A program made the position numbers and the translations under genes. From Malurus cyaneus samueli (lineage: Eukaryota > Chordata > Aves > Passeriformes > Maluridae), in assembly GCA_009741485.1 (NCBI GenBank), contig CM019217.1:45935814-45999813 (forward strand): a stretch of 64,000 nucleotides of DNA, written 5' to 3'. Below the pieces are notes generated by a model. It had not been told where the DNA came from and made no database searches. It saw only the letters and a program-made list of their open reading frames with translations. Positions 13,101-24,679 of this stretch are shown in pieces. Each line of letters starts with the position of its first letter. The stretch's first letter is position 1.

Positions 13101-15496
13101 GGAGCCAACACCATTAAACACAAGCAGCAAGTGCAGACAACAAACAAGAACACGCCACAAGGTTGCATCCATGCTTCGGAAACAGGGTACTAGGACAGTG
13201 ATTTGCAGCTCTGACAGCTGCACAATACAGCATTTGGCTCTGAGATTGTATCTGTGGTCATTGGAAGAAACAATTTGATTGCATCTGGGGGAATTGGGAT
13301 TTTTAAAAAGGGAATTAATCTTCAAAGGATTCAGTGACCTTTGCTAACTTCTGAAAAAGAAAAGAACTCATATGGATTTTTATATTCAATGTGCATTAGT
13401 TGCTCATTCTCTCTAAGGTGATTTGCTTTAATTTTTTTTCCATTTTATTTGCATAAAACACAGTCTGCATGAAAAGACAAGCCAGCAAGCTTTGTATATG
13501 TTTATACAGGATTTTGCTGTAATATTTTTGGTAGTTTTGATGGGTTTTTTTCAATATTCACAATATCCCATCATTTCTGTTCCAGAGAAATAATTTATTT
13601 TCAAACATAGCTGTACACAGCCCTCTCAGACATGACCTGTTTCCCAGCCTTCCAGCGCTGTTAAAGCCAAATCACATTTATATTTAACAGCTTAATTTTC
13701 CAAATTGGTTTTATCGGTGACCCTGTTGCCCTGTGAAGGCAGCGCGGGGGGAGCTGCGACCTGAGCTGTGTGCCCAGCTGCATTGCTGACCTGCTGGCTG
13801 ACACGACAGGGCATCCCTCTGCCTTTTTCTCCTCTAAGCTTTTGCTGGTTTAGGATGGTAAATCCCTCAGAGCAGGAACTACCTTGAGCTGAAGGGACAC
13901 GATGGAACTGTTTTGTGCCCAACGCAGCAATGAGATGGCCAACAGTGGAGGAAGCTCAAGGCAGAGGTGAGCTAACAAGTCCACAGAAGAAAGGCACAAA
14001 ATAACTGCAAAGTACAGGCTACAACAAGCATCTTGTCTCTTATATGACTCCCTCAGCCTGACTACGCTTTTCTTCTCGTACAAGGAGCTGTAGTTCATTT
14101 TCTGCTCCTTGGCTGTTTGATATCCAGGTTATTTTTCCTTACTACCCTAAGAAGAGTCACCAACTGCACTTCCTTTCCAATCCTGCAGCTTCCTGTCCCA
14201 GCCTAGCTCCACTTATATTAAGACTATCTCAGGCCTGTGTATCGTTTTTTGGGATTTTTTATTTAAGCAAGGAAAGAATAAATTGTGAAGGAAAAAAAAT
14301 AATAAAACCAAATTGTGAAAGGGGGCCTTTTTAAAACCTTATCCTATGATAAACAGGTTGAAATATTTTTATTTCATTACAGTGCAGAAAGCCCACATCT
14401 TCTTTGAAGAGGTTCAGGATCAAAATACAAATAATTTTTGAGATGGAATTCAAGCAGTAAAGTGTAAAACAGTAGGCAAATGGTCCTTGGTGAAGCAGCA
14501 ATGGCAGTACAAGAGTATCTGTGGTCCTGTGTACAGCTATGGAGAGATGAACCCATTGATGAACCAGTCAGTGTCACACAGAAACAGCCTCCAGTCACAC
14601 CAATAAGCATCTGCCTATGCTCAAGAGAAATACACCCAACACACCAATTTAGAGAAGTGCTAATGAGGTCTCAATTTCCAGGTTTTGCTTGGATGTCAGT
14701 CTTGAATTGACAAAAGCACTGCCATGGAAGGGAAATATTCTAATTTCATGTATGCTGGAATCCTGTCAGTTTTCAGACATCTCTATTTCTCTTCTCACAA
14801 ACTCTCTTAAAATTTGTCCCCTGGGTATATTGCTCAACTGCAAAGTACCAACCAGGAACTGGAAATAAAAAACTGAATGAAAAACATGCAGACCTTCAAA
14901 GGCAGCAGAAAATTATTCTTGCTGGAAAGGAGATTGTGGCACTAAAAAAAAAAAAATAGTATGGCTTATCCACACAGAAGTCGTTCTGCCAATCTTTCCT
15001 CACCCTGATCAGCGGCTAATTGCAGAAGTGCTGACGATCTCTATGGCAGTGAGCACTCAAAGATCAATAGTTGGCCTCAGTCTGTCAAGCCAGTTATTCC
15101 ATTGCAGACTAGGGAATTACTCCTGCCCTTACTCTTCCTTGCTGCTGTAGTTTCAGAGCTGCTAGCACCCCTTTGGGGCAAGACAGGAGCAAAGGCTTCT
15201 GGCGGCAGGAAGAGAATAAAACACGTGTAAGACCAAAGGTCAGAGGCAAATTATAGGGACTCTGCCCGCACACGTGCACAGGAAACATGACCCTACTATA
15301 TTGTGTTCTCAACAAGACAGCTGTAAGCCCTAAACATCTGAGAGATATAGGGCATAGGGAAGGACAGACAGGGAAATGGAGACAGGGGCATTCTGGGGCT
15401 GTTAGACAAAAGTCAGGATGGATAGCAATGGCAGATGAGCTGGTGTGATGGTTACAGTAGGACAGACTGCAGCACCATGAATATGCCATGTGGTAT
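7116..15496. other. Unique non-coding DNA, no gene supported
   Basis: Single-copy AT-rich sequence. No named repeat, RNA gene or exon could be supported. A TAAT-rich stretch (AGTTAATTAGTTATGG near 8,810) and a run of 13 A at 14,944-14,956 are the only small landmarks. Open frames up to about 130 codons (for example minus strand 15,109-15,501) have no recognisable content. The segment at 13,690-13,950 is slightly richer in G and C than its surroundings but has few CpG. Confidence 0.6.
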
Positions 15497-15584
15497 GACA
15501 TATGATATATGTGACATACCTGACATATGGGACATGCATGACATATATTACATGTGTGACATAAGTGACATATATATCATATGG
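15497..15584. repeat. 9-bp minisatellite, unit near GACATAYNT
   Basis: Nine-base units follow one another from 15,513 to 15,584: GACATACCT, GACATATGG, GACATGCAT, GACATATAT, TACATGTGT, GACATAAGT, GACATATAT, ATCATATGG. They are preceded by one irregular 16-bp double unit at 15,497-15,512. Because the period is a multiple of three, both strands read as tripeptide repeats (Asp-Ile-X on plus, Tyr-Val-X on minus), which explains the odd open frames here. The outer units are also inverted: CATATGATATAT at 15,499-15,510 is the exact reverse complement of 15,572-15,583, so the array could fold into a hairpin. Confidence 0.85.
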
Positions 15585-17865
15585 CATGGCTGTCTGAAGG
15601 AGGGATCTGTGAGCTGGCACTGCTTTTGCAATTTTCACATTGGAAAGGATTGGTCAATGTCACTGCTGGCCAGACAGCAACACAAAATAACAGACACAAA
15701 AGACACACATACACACACAAAACTAACTCACAAAACTTACTCTACTTTGTTACGGCACAAGTCCCTTTTATCCACTTAGCAACTAGTGTATACATTTGTG
15801 GCAAACATACATTGGTTAATGAGGCTGTCATTTTCTGCTCATCAACATATGATTGGTGGGTTATTGTTTCTGTCTTTGAACACCTGTCTTATCAGTACAA
15901 CATTCCATTCTTCCTTTCCCAGAGGCAGCCAAGGTCATGGTGTTTACAGACATCATACTTCTACATATAGGCTGTTAAACCTCTCCTTAGTTTCCCAGGA
16001 CTCACTCATACACAATAATTAGCTGAGTGTCAGATTCAGGACTTGTGGGGCTGCAATGCGCGCTTTTGTCCTCCATAGGTCAAAACCAGAAGGGTTCACT
16101 TTGCCTTGAACTAAGTAACCTGCTCAATATTATATACAATTAGAAAGAGTATTAAAGTTGCAAATGCATCTGAAATTTTCAGTGTAAAAAAGTATAACAA
16201 AGTGCAATTGGTTTTGGTGATTTTTTTCCCCAAAAATAGAAACAAAAAGCAAAGGAAATTAATACAGAAAACTTCTGTTTCATTTAAAAGAAAAATGGGT
16301 ATTTTGACTTTTTTTCAAAGGTATTCAAAAGTTTTTTCTTCATCAGAGCAGCATTCCAAAGCTGACCTGTTTGTCCTTCAGTCTCATCTGCTTCTTTAAC
16401 AGCTTCTTAATGTATTCTCTACATAATCAATATTTACATTTCAGTAGCAACTAGCAGCTTCAACAGATACCATAGGCCCCATAGTTTTAGAGTGAAAGGG
16501 AGCTGTTCTTCTCTAGTCAGATAAGAAAGACAGATTGAGGAAAGGGAAGTACACACAGGCAACAGATATTATTTACACAAGGTGATTTATCAGATCAGAC
16601 AAAAACCTGGAATTAAAGCTGAAGTCCCTAGCTCTGATGAGGAGCTTTCAGGACTCCAAACACAGCTACCCAAGACCAAAGATTTCCCCAGGGTCAAAGG
16701 TTTCTCCAAGTCCACTGATCCCTCAGTCTTTTCTGAGCCCAGCCTTAAATTATTTATTCAGAATGAAAAGGTGGGTACAGTTTGGGTTTAAGTCATTATG
16801 CAGTTTTAGGCAGGTCATTAAATTCATTAAATTTATCCCTGTCTTTGCCCTCATGGTTAAAAATTACACCAGAGAAAAAGGATTACAGGAATCTTGGGAG
16901 CCCTAAATCCACTGTTGACTGCCATGAACGGAAACACATGAGACTGGTGGACTGATACGGATGGAATTACACAAACTTCAGACATTTGCAGTACCAACAG
17001 CTGCAGATAGACTAAGGCCCACCTCTTTCATAGTCAAGAAAACAAACCCAACTTCTTTTAGGATGTAATTCATCTGAACTATTAAGGCAATTAACTTGAG
17101 GCGAGATCATCTAAGAATAAACAGTGGGATTGATTAGGTGCTGAGCTTTCCACCTCTGCAATAGAGCCATTGAAGCCCTGTTCAGGTGTAGGAAAGACAA
17201 AGCAAAGCACTTGTGCACTTTTTGCCCAGTAGGAGATGGTTGAGGTCCAAGTCCAGTTGATTGATGGATTGAGCAGAGCCTGGATGCTTGATGGAAACAT
17301 TGAACCAGCATTACTTCTGTCAAGATAAGTTATTCAATGGTTCAATGGCAACAAAAATTTTAGGACATTAATCGATACCTGAGTAATTGTTACATTAATT
17401 ACTGTCTGTCATCATCTTCCAAAGTCCTTTCTGGAGTTCATAGTTTATGAAAGTTATCTAGCTGCCTTGCTAGAAGCCTGTGGGCAATTTTCTCCATTTT
17501 TAATTTTACCAATGAGGAACCAACCCTCCCTTTGGATAAATGCACTTTTATAGTTTCCAAGAGAACTTTGTTTTCCACAGGATTTCTTTTAAGCTTCGCA
17601 ACACGGTGACCTAAAACTTGGGGTGGGATGTAAATTATCAGGGTCTGTAGGTGATACCTGTAGGTGAAGAAGAAAGAGCCACTGTGCCTTTGTCAATAAA
17701 GCAGAGGGCAAACACTCCCAGGGAATATCTGTTACAGAAAGGGTCAGAGGACAGGTTGGACTGTGGCCCAGAGGACCTTCTCCACTGCAACACCCCACCA
17801 TAGCATTGAAAGGGAAGTGCACACCAGCATTCAACATCATTATGTCCTAGTCAAGGTCAGATTAC
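15585..17865. other. Unique non-coding DNA with short CA tract
   Basis: Single-copy sequence with a short imperfect CA tract near 15,700-15,722. The open frames here, including those of 129 and 114 codons on the plus strand, either start in or run out of the 9-bp minisatellite or have no recognisable content. No mobile element was identified. Confidence 0.55.
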
Positions 17866-18010
17866 TATGAGGGCTTTGATTAATGCATAAAACGCAATCA
17901 AATTAGCTGAGTCGGCAGCCGGCTCTGATGTTCGTTAAAGAAGCTGCCATGCTCATTAGATGGAAGCAAGCCACCTAAAAGGTCAAAGCTAATTCTGAAA
18001 GCCCTGCTAA
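17866..18010. promoter_or_regulatory. Candidate conserved non-coding element (composition only)
   Basis: A compact block with closely packed motif-like cores: TTGATTAATGCATAAAACGCAA (17,877 onward), CAAATTAGCTGAG, CTCATTAGATGG and AAAGCTAATTCTGAAAG. It keeps several CpG (AACGC, GTCGG, GCCGG, TTCGT) in an otherwise CpG-poor region and is not coding in any frame. That combination is common in constrained developmental enhancers, but this is inference from one genome. Confidence 0.28.
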
Positions 18011-21000
18011 GACTCAGGATGGCAAGGCAGGGTGAACCTGGCATGACAAAGAAAGAGACAGATGCCTCAGCACTCAAGCACTTCTGCTGGACTCTGTCAC
18101 CACGGTTTTCAACATGCAGCACTCGTCAGTGGCATTTATCCCACTGCCAGCCCTTACAAAAGGATTATGTCCTCACCAGGTGGACATCTCAGCATCACTG
18201 ATTTGCTCAAGGATGCTTAGGCTATGACTGAGCTCATAGCTAAACCCAGCTAACAGAATACAGTTTGAGAAAATATAATTTGAAATGCAAAAGTAAAAAA
18301 CACCGATATTCTGGTTGTCCCTAATTTTAAAAACAAGCAAGGTATCAGCAGAACTCATTTGTTTTTAGCTTGACTACCCATTACACTTAGGCACAGCTGT
18401 AATTATGGACATAGCAGATGAAGAAATTAGTCAAAACTGCTGTAAGTACTAAACTCACACAGACAGGAGGGAAATCATATTTTGCAGGATTTCCATTAAG
18501 CAGACACCGGGCTTGGAATAATAAACTGAAAGGAACAAACGGATATGGTAAGGTTTTTACTGGAATAAAGGCAAGAAAATTGCTGAATTAATGCTGACCT
18601 TTGTAAAATAATAAAGCCACAAAACCATAGAACAAAGATGATAGCAATAATGTTTAATGACCACTGAGAGCCCTGTTGTATTTCATTAATAAGATACTAT
18701 GACAGTATGGATGAAGATATTTGCCAACCAGGCTATCCATATAGACCTGTGTTAACTGTGTCTGAAAATGCTGGGATATGTTGGGGGTTTAGCAAGCATC
18801 TGCCATACTCTGATCCAGATGTGTCCACTTTTGAGTATTTTGGTCAAAAGGGGCCACGCACTCCAATCTTTTTTTTAAATGTCTAAATATCATGTGAGAA
18901 AAAAAATGAATGTGTATCGTAGGAGAAAAAGGAATAACCCTGGCAATGGAGAGAAAGGTGTGCAGGGATTCCTTACTTAAATGGGTGACAGTTTATTCTA
19001 TGAAAATGAAGTTATGTCAGTTCTGAGTTTATAGAGTCAAATGATACTGTCAAGAGACATAGATTGAAACAAGAAGTCATTTTGAAGCAGTACATTGAAA
19101 CACGCCAGTCTAAAGAACGAGAGTTGGTATATTCTGAAGTCACCTGTATTTCAAAATGAAGTTTTTAAACGCCGTTGAAACGCTTTCCTTTTCCTTTCAG
19201 CTTACTGTCAGTCCCCAGTGGAAAAAAATATGCAGTCACATAAACTTCTCTGGCCCTGATATGAAGTTGGGGTAAAACATTCCCGCAAGCTCACTGCAAA
19301 GGCAGGAATGTGCTGCAGACCACAAGCTTAAGCCCTAAAAGAAATTTGGCTGTGGCAAAATTAACACATAGCTGAAACCTTCTCTTTCCTTACTAAAATC
19401 TCCTTTACTGATATCAAACTTTTCTCACTGTAACTATTTTAACAAAACAGTAAACAAAGAAATGTAGGTTATTAAACAGAGAAGCTGTCCCTGCTCATTT
19501 TTCAGTTTGCAGTGGGTAAGAAGGATGGGTCTAATATTACAGCTTCCAGTTCTTCATACACATTTCTGCTGCACCTCCACATGTACACTGCAGGGGGAGG
19601 GGCACCACTGCCCTCATTTTGCTATTAAAATGCTAATAATCTGGAAGTCTTTTTCTGATTTATCCAGTCCTCCCAAGATTGCTTTGCTTAAATTGGAAAC
19701 ATAGCCAAATAATGTCACCAGCTGAGCCATTCACAAAAAAATAGCTCTGTGGCTCTAGAGGCCTGTCACTTTACATGGTGACAAGTCACATATCCCTTTT
19801 TGCAAAGCAGCTTTGTGTGCATGAATGTGCGTGACTGCATGCATACATATATTTCATATAAATATATACATATGAATATATATTTCAGAAAAGAAGCAGT
19901 ATCAGAAAGAATAAGATTATAGTTTTTTGGGCAAAAATCAGACTCTTTGTTCACCATAGCAACTCTCTCACACACACACAGAGGCAGAGCAAGAGGAAAA
20001 AGAAAAGCACCTGCATCATTTTTAACCAGGCCTTCTCCAACAACAAAAGCAACACTTTTAGATGGGGATAAAATACTATTCATTGCATAGGCACACATGC
20101 ACTTGTCAAAGCAAGTACACATTCTTATTCCCATGCCTAGGAATTTGGCACAGCATATTAAGAAATGCCTGGGTACATCCAACATAAATATTTCTGTGTC
20201 TTATAACAGTTGTCCCACTAACAGCTTCCTACTTCCTAATTTGCTAGGACACTGACAGCTTCCTACTCACTTAGCACAGCACTGCATGTTCATTCATTTA
20301 TATACAGAGAGATACAATACTTACCAATTCATACTTTTATTTTCCAGCAAAACAAAAACTTTTTGGCAGGCAGAGGATATCAAGAAAGGTTATCATACTT
20401 TACTGACCATGACATATGTTTTGGCAGTACTTAAAGAGCCCACCTGGTAGCAGCAGGATCACACTTTGCAAGATGCTGTACAAACACATGTGGGATATTC
20501 GTAAATCAATTATACATTTCCAGTCCTTCCTGAAGACCCCACAGCTTGAGGATATGAACAATTCCTGCCAAGGTCACATGAAAAAAATCCACTAGCATCA
20601 TCAAGCCCAAATTAAGCAAAAAATGTCTGCGGTTTACAAACAGGTCACTGCAACACAGGGAGGTTAAAGGACCCGTTCCCAAACAAGCAAAAAGTTGCTT
20701 TCCGAGAGGCTTGAACATAAATCTCCCAAGTCCCCCTTGACGTCTTAAATGCGACCTATTTGCCCTCCGACGGGAACATGCATTGCTCTGTCTGCTACTT
20801 TTCTTTGTGTCTCTTTTTTCCTTTTTCTAAAGAGAGCACCTCCTCTCTATATATGATGCTAGTATTATGGAAGAAAATAATGTAACATTCACCCTAAATC
20901 AAGACCTGATGTCAAAGATGGTCTTTCACAACAGCTACACCTGTAGCATGCAGGAAACTGTAACTAGGCTATGACTGAAGTTATAATTTCTTCTGCAGAA

Positions 21001-24000
21001 GGGATCTGATTTGCCATAAATTTTCTCCAGCTTTAAAATGACGCTTCACTGACTTCTGGGTAACAACTGAGTGTGCCAGTCATCAAATAAAGTCATTAAG
21101 AAAAGGCACATTTAAATGGCCTTCTTGGACAAAAAAAAAATATGAGTGTAATTTGCTTTGCCCCTTGTGTCACGTCCATCCAGCCTATTTTCAGTGTGCA
21201 TGTCTGGTGACCCAAGAAGACTTCAGTGGTGAGGATGCAGAGGAAGTGAGGTGACACTGAGCACTTAAAAAAACCCAGCTTTTTCTACAGCTAGGAGATA
21301 GAGATCGTGGGAGAGACGTAGCTCCCTACTTAATGAGCCTCTTGTCGTCACAAGAAGAGCACTGGCAGCTCACTGCTGTGCAGCAGGTTACAAGGGGGTT
21401 TTGTAGAGTCAGTACTGCTGAAGTACTTCCTTATTTTATATTACCTACTGTGGGTGTCTTTGAGCTGCTGATCTACCTGTTATTTCTCCCTCACACACTA
21501 AGCGTGCCAGCTTGCTAAGCAAGCCTAGTCACTATTACAGACTGGAGAATATTGCCTTCCTGCTGCTGTCCTAGCACTCAGGAGAAGCCTGCATTTACAG
21601 AAGAATGATTGATGACAATAGAAGCACATTTTTTTGGGGTTTCAAGGTCACGAGACAAGTCTAGCTGGGATGCAAATAGCTGAAGCCAAAGAAGCACCAT
21701 TTCTATTTTGATGCACACACACAAAGTGCTGCTCTCTGCAGCTGCAGCTCTGTTGCCATGAGCTCCCAAACCATGCATGCAGTGGGATCTCAGGCACATC
21801 TACCCAAAGTGAATTCCCACATTGGGCTGCAGATAGACCCTCAGAGAGAGAATCAGCTGATGTTCCTCTAGCCTAGCTGCACTCCGAATTTCATAAAAGA
21901 ATGCTTAGAATTTTTTCTTCCCACAGTCCTTCACCTTTGCTTCAACAATACATGAAATCATCCTGGACATTACTTCTTGCACTTTTTGAAAATGCATCTC
22001 TGCCCAGTAGAAGGCTGAAGGGAATCAGTAAATAAGAGCACCTTGCCACCATGCCAGGAAAAGCACTCCTGTGCTCAATACACCCACATACGTCATTTGT
22101 ATGTTGTCATTCATGCTCTTTCTCGTACAACACAGTGATTGAGCATTTACTCTGAGTAAATGTGTGCATATCCTCTTTACTGAGCCATGTATGGATGCAC
22201 AAGATCTCCTTGAGGACCTAAATTAATTTTCCTGTCTTTTTAACAGAGTGGCTGATTTCAGTGTCATTAGCTGATCCACACTGAAACTTCCTTGAGCCAT
22301 TCATTGAGGCAAATATCTAGGAAGGTGAAACTAATGTTTCTCATTCCCATCTAGGCTGAACCAGTTCATTTACTCAACTTAGACATATTAAGAGCAGTAG
22401 TCCACTTATTTCCTAGCCAAGAATTTTAGAAAGAAGTGGCCAAGGGGAACTCAGCAAAATCAGGATCGATTTTTCAGCACTGCTTGGAACACATCCAGAT
22501 CTCGTGGGGCCAGAATAAAATAATTACAGATATAGGCTTAAAAATTGTTGAAGGGGTTAGTATGTACAGGACTGTCAGTCAAAATCAATTTGGGCAGGTG
22601 AGAGGAAAGCGGTTAGTAAGGAATGAAAGGCTGAAATAATTAACCTCACTTAACAGGGGTTTATGAGGGCAAAAGACCCTGTCAAATTAATGTAATACTA
22701 ATTTTGGAAAAGTCCTAAGGTTGCTGCCACGAAGATTGCATCTTGCTCTGACTTCTGTGCTTGGGACCACGAGGAATTTCAATCACTAACGTTTGGAAGC
22801 AGATGAAGAGATTGATTGGATTTAAAAGGAATTAATTGATGAGTGGTTATTTTTTGGGGAAATCTCCAGCAGACTGGAAGATGCTGCTAGTGGATATGTA
22901 CATGCCCTTGCAATTCTTAGATATCCTGAACACAGGAGCAAAGTTCCAATGAGAAACTTCCTCCAGTTTTTGTCTCCAGCCAGGCTGGAGTGTCATCTTG
23001 TGAAACTAAACCTGTCAGCCTGAAACATCCAGTGTGCTTTCTCTGCCAAAGAAGTTATGGTAAACTTGAAAATAACTGGAACATCTCCAGACTGCTGCTG
23101 TCCCAGCATACCTCCCTCTGCTATTCATTTCTGGCTACTCTTAATTTATCTCTGTGTCCTGGGTTGGATTAATACTAATTGACTGTCAAAAATGCAGCCG
23201 AGTGCCCAGTGCTCTCTGTGTCGTCCTTAATGGAACAGGATGTATAAAAAAGAGTTTGTTTCAATGATCTCCAGCCTTGCCTCCACCTAAAACATCAGTG
23301 CCTCACAGCCTCACCTCCATGGAGTAGGCAGGAGGGCTGTAGTCAGGATGCCAGGACCAGAGCATGGCAGCTATTGCTGTCCACTATGCACACCTAAAAC
23401 TGAATTCACAGGGAGATTGCAACACTTCTGTGCCTTATTCTCAAGCCTCACATTGCTCAGCACCCTCAGTGCTCCCACAGTGACTTGGCCTTTGCCACTG
23501 CTTAGTTGTTTTCCACAGCTGCCATCAATAAACAGTGATGTAGGCACTCTAAAATGCCCTGAAGGTTCTGCTTGTGGTCAAATTCAACTGGGCTCACTTG
23601 AAATTGTATATCTATGAAAAATGCTATTTTTTTTGCTGCAAACAGCTGGAACAAGTACAAATGAATTTGTATAAAGACTGGGTTTGTTTCTGAGCTGATG
23701 ACTTATGTTCTTGTCTATTTCTGATTAAATATTATCCTTGTAAATGGCATACACATTTTTTTGGTATTTAATTGTCATGGTTGAGGGGATTTAATCTATG
23801 CACCAATTCAATAAAATGTTATTATTGGCCGGCCACACGAAATGCAATCAGAATGCCATTGCATGCATGGCGGTGAGACAGATGTGTATTCCTGCTTTCA
23901 GGGCAAGCCATTCAAGGTGGGAGTTGTTTTACTCAAAGAGAAAGAAGCAACTAAAAAAAATACCAAACTGATGCTGCTTTCACAGAGCCAGATGTCTTAT

Positions 24001-24310
24001 ACACAAACAAAAGTCACAAGCAGTGAAGCAGTGATCCCAGTTCACTGTGATATTTAATTGATGCAAGTTTGATGTTCAAAAAATCAGCGGGCAATTCCCA
24101 CATGTACGTGTTCACCAACAGGAGGAAAAGCAGCTGGGGTGCTAATGGCATTATCCCAATCCTTCTGAAGGCAATGAAAGTTATTTTCAGGCCCATCTCT
24201 GGGATTGCCTCATGTCAGAAAACAAAGGTTTTGAGGTGCTCAGGACCTGACTTTTTGGCTGTTTAATTCACACCAGTTAGTCCAGGTATCCACAAGTGCT
24301 CCAGCTCCTG
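18011..24310. other. Unique non-coding DNA, no gene supported
   Basis: Single-copy sequence. Simple-sequence landmarks are an AT-alternating stretch near 19,840-19,890, a short CA run near 19,968-19,980 and a run of A near 21,130. At 20,220-20,270 the 13-mer ACAGCTTCCTACT occurs twice about 39 bp apart, a small local duplication. The minus-strand open frame of 139 codons at 19,766-20,185 crosses the AT and CA tracts and is not gene-like. No transposable element could be named. Confidence 0.55.
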
Positions 24311-24676
24311 CTAATGTAATTCTGACAGATTCTTTTCAAGTGCCTCTCTATTGGCCTGCAACACGCTAAGAGGCACTGAAGATTTGGGCACAGTTTGTTG
24401 TTGAAGCCTGTTAGGTTTAGAAGTGACACCATTACTGATTCCTTGCAGGAAGGGCATTTTCTTCAACTGTGGCATCTTTTCAAGTCCCTGAGCAGGTTTT
24501 GAGCTGACCAGGCTGTTTTGACTGAGGAATCCCACTGCCCTGCTGACTGCCTGGGGGCACATCAGCATGCCTGCAACATGGATTGCGAATGAGTTGCCCA
24601 CAGCCCATAAGAAAACCCCCCATGACTCATTTCCCGTGTTTGTGGGAAATTCTGCAAGCTGCTGGAGGAAGACAAG
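24311..24676 (-). other. Unidentified 121-codon open frame, possible exon or gene relic
   Basis: The minus strand is open from just after a TGA at 24,677-24,679 to a TAG at 24,311-24,313. The predicted peptide is balanced in composition, without low complexity. Its C-terminal part is Leu/Gln/Glu-rich with heptad-like spacing (SVLQANREALEKNLSELH, then stop), suggesting a short coiled coil. The stop-to-stop frame has no early methionine; the longest start is a GTG at 24,599-24,601 and ATG codons come only later. No flanking splice pair is convincing: TTGCAG precedes GCATGC inside the frame with a weak pyrimidine tract. I do not recognise the protein. A chance open frame of this length is quite possible in 64 kb. 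Confidence 0.2.
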
Positions 24677-24679
24677 TCA

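Noticed and set aside
15435..15779. Open frames with Asp-Ile-X and Tyr-Val-X tripeptide repeats
   Set aside because: Explained by the 9-bp minisatellite read in a period of three codons; not a protein gene.
23833..23843. GGCCGGCC octamer palindrome
   Set aside because: An isolated short palindrome without CpG-rich surroundings; no support for a functional site.
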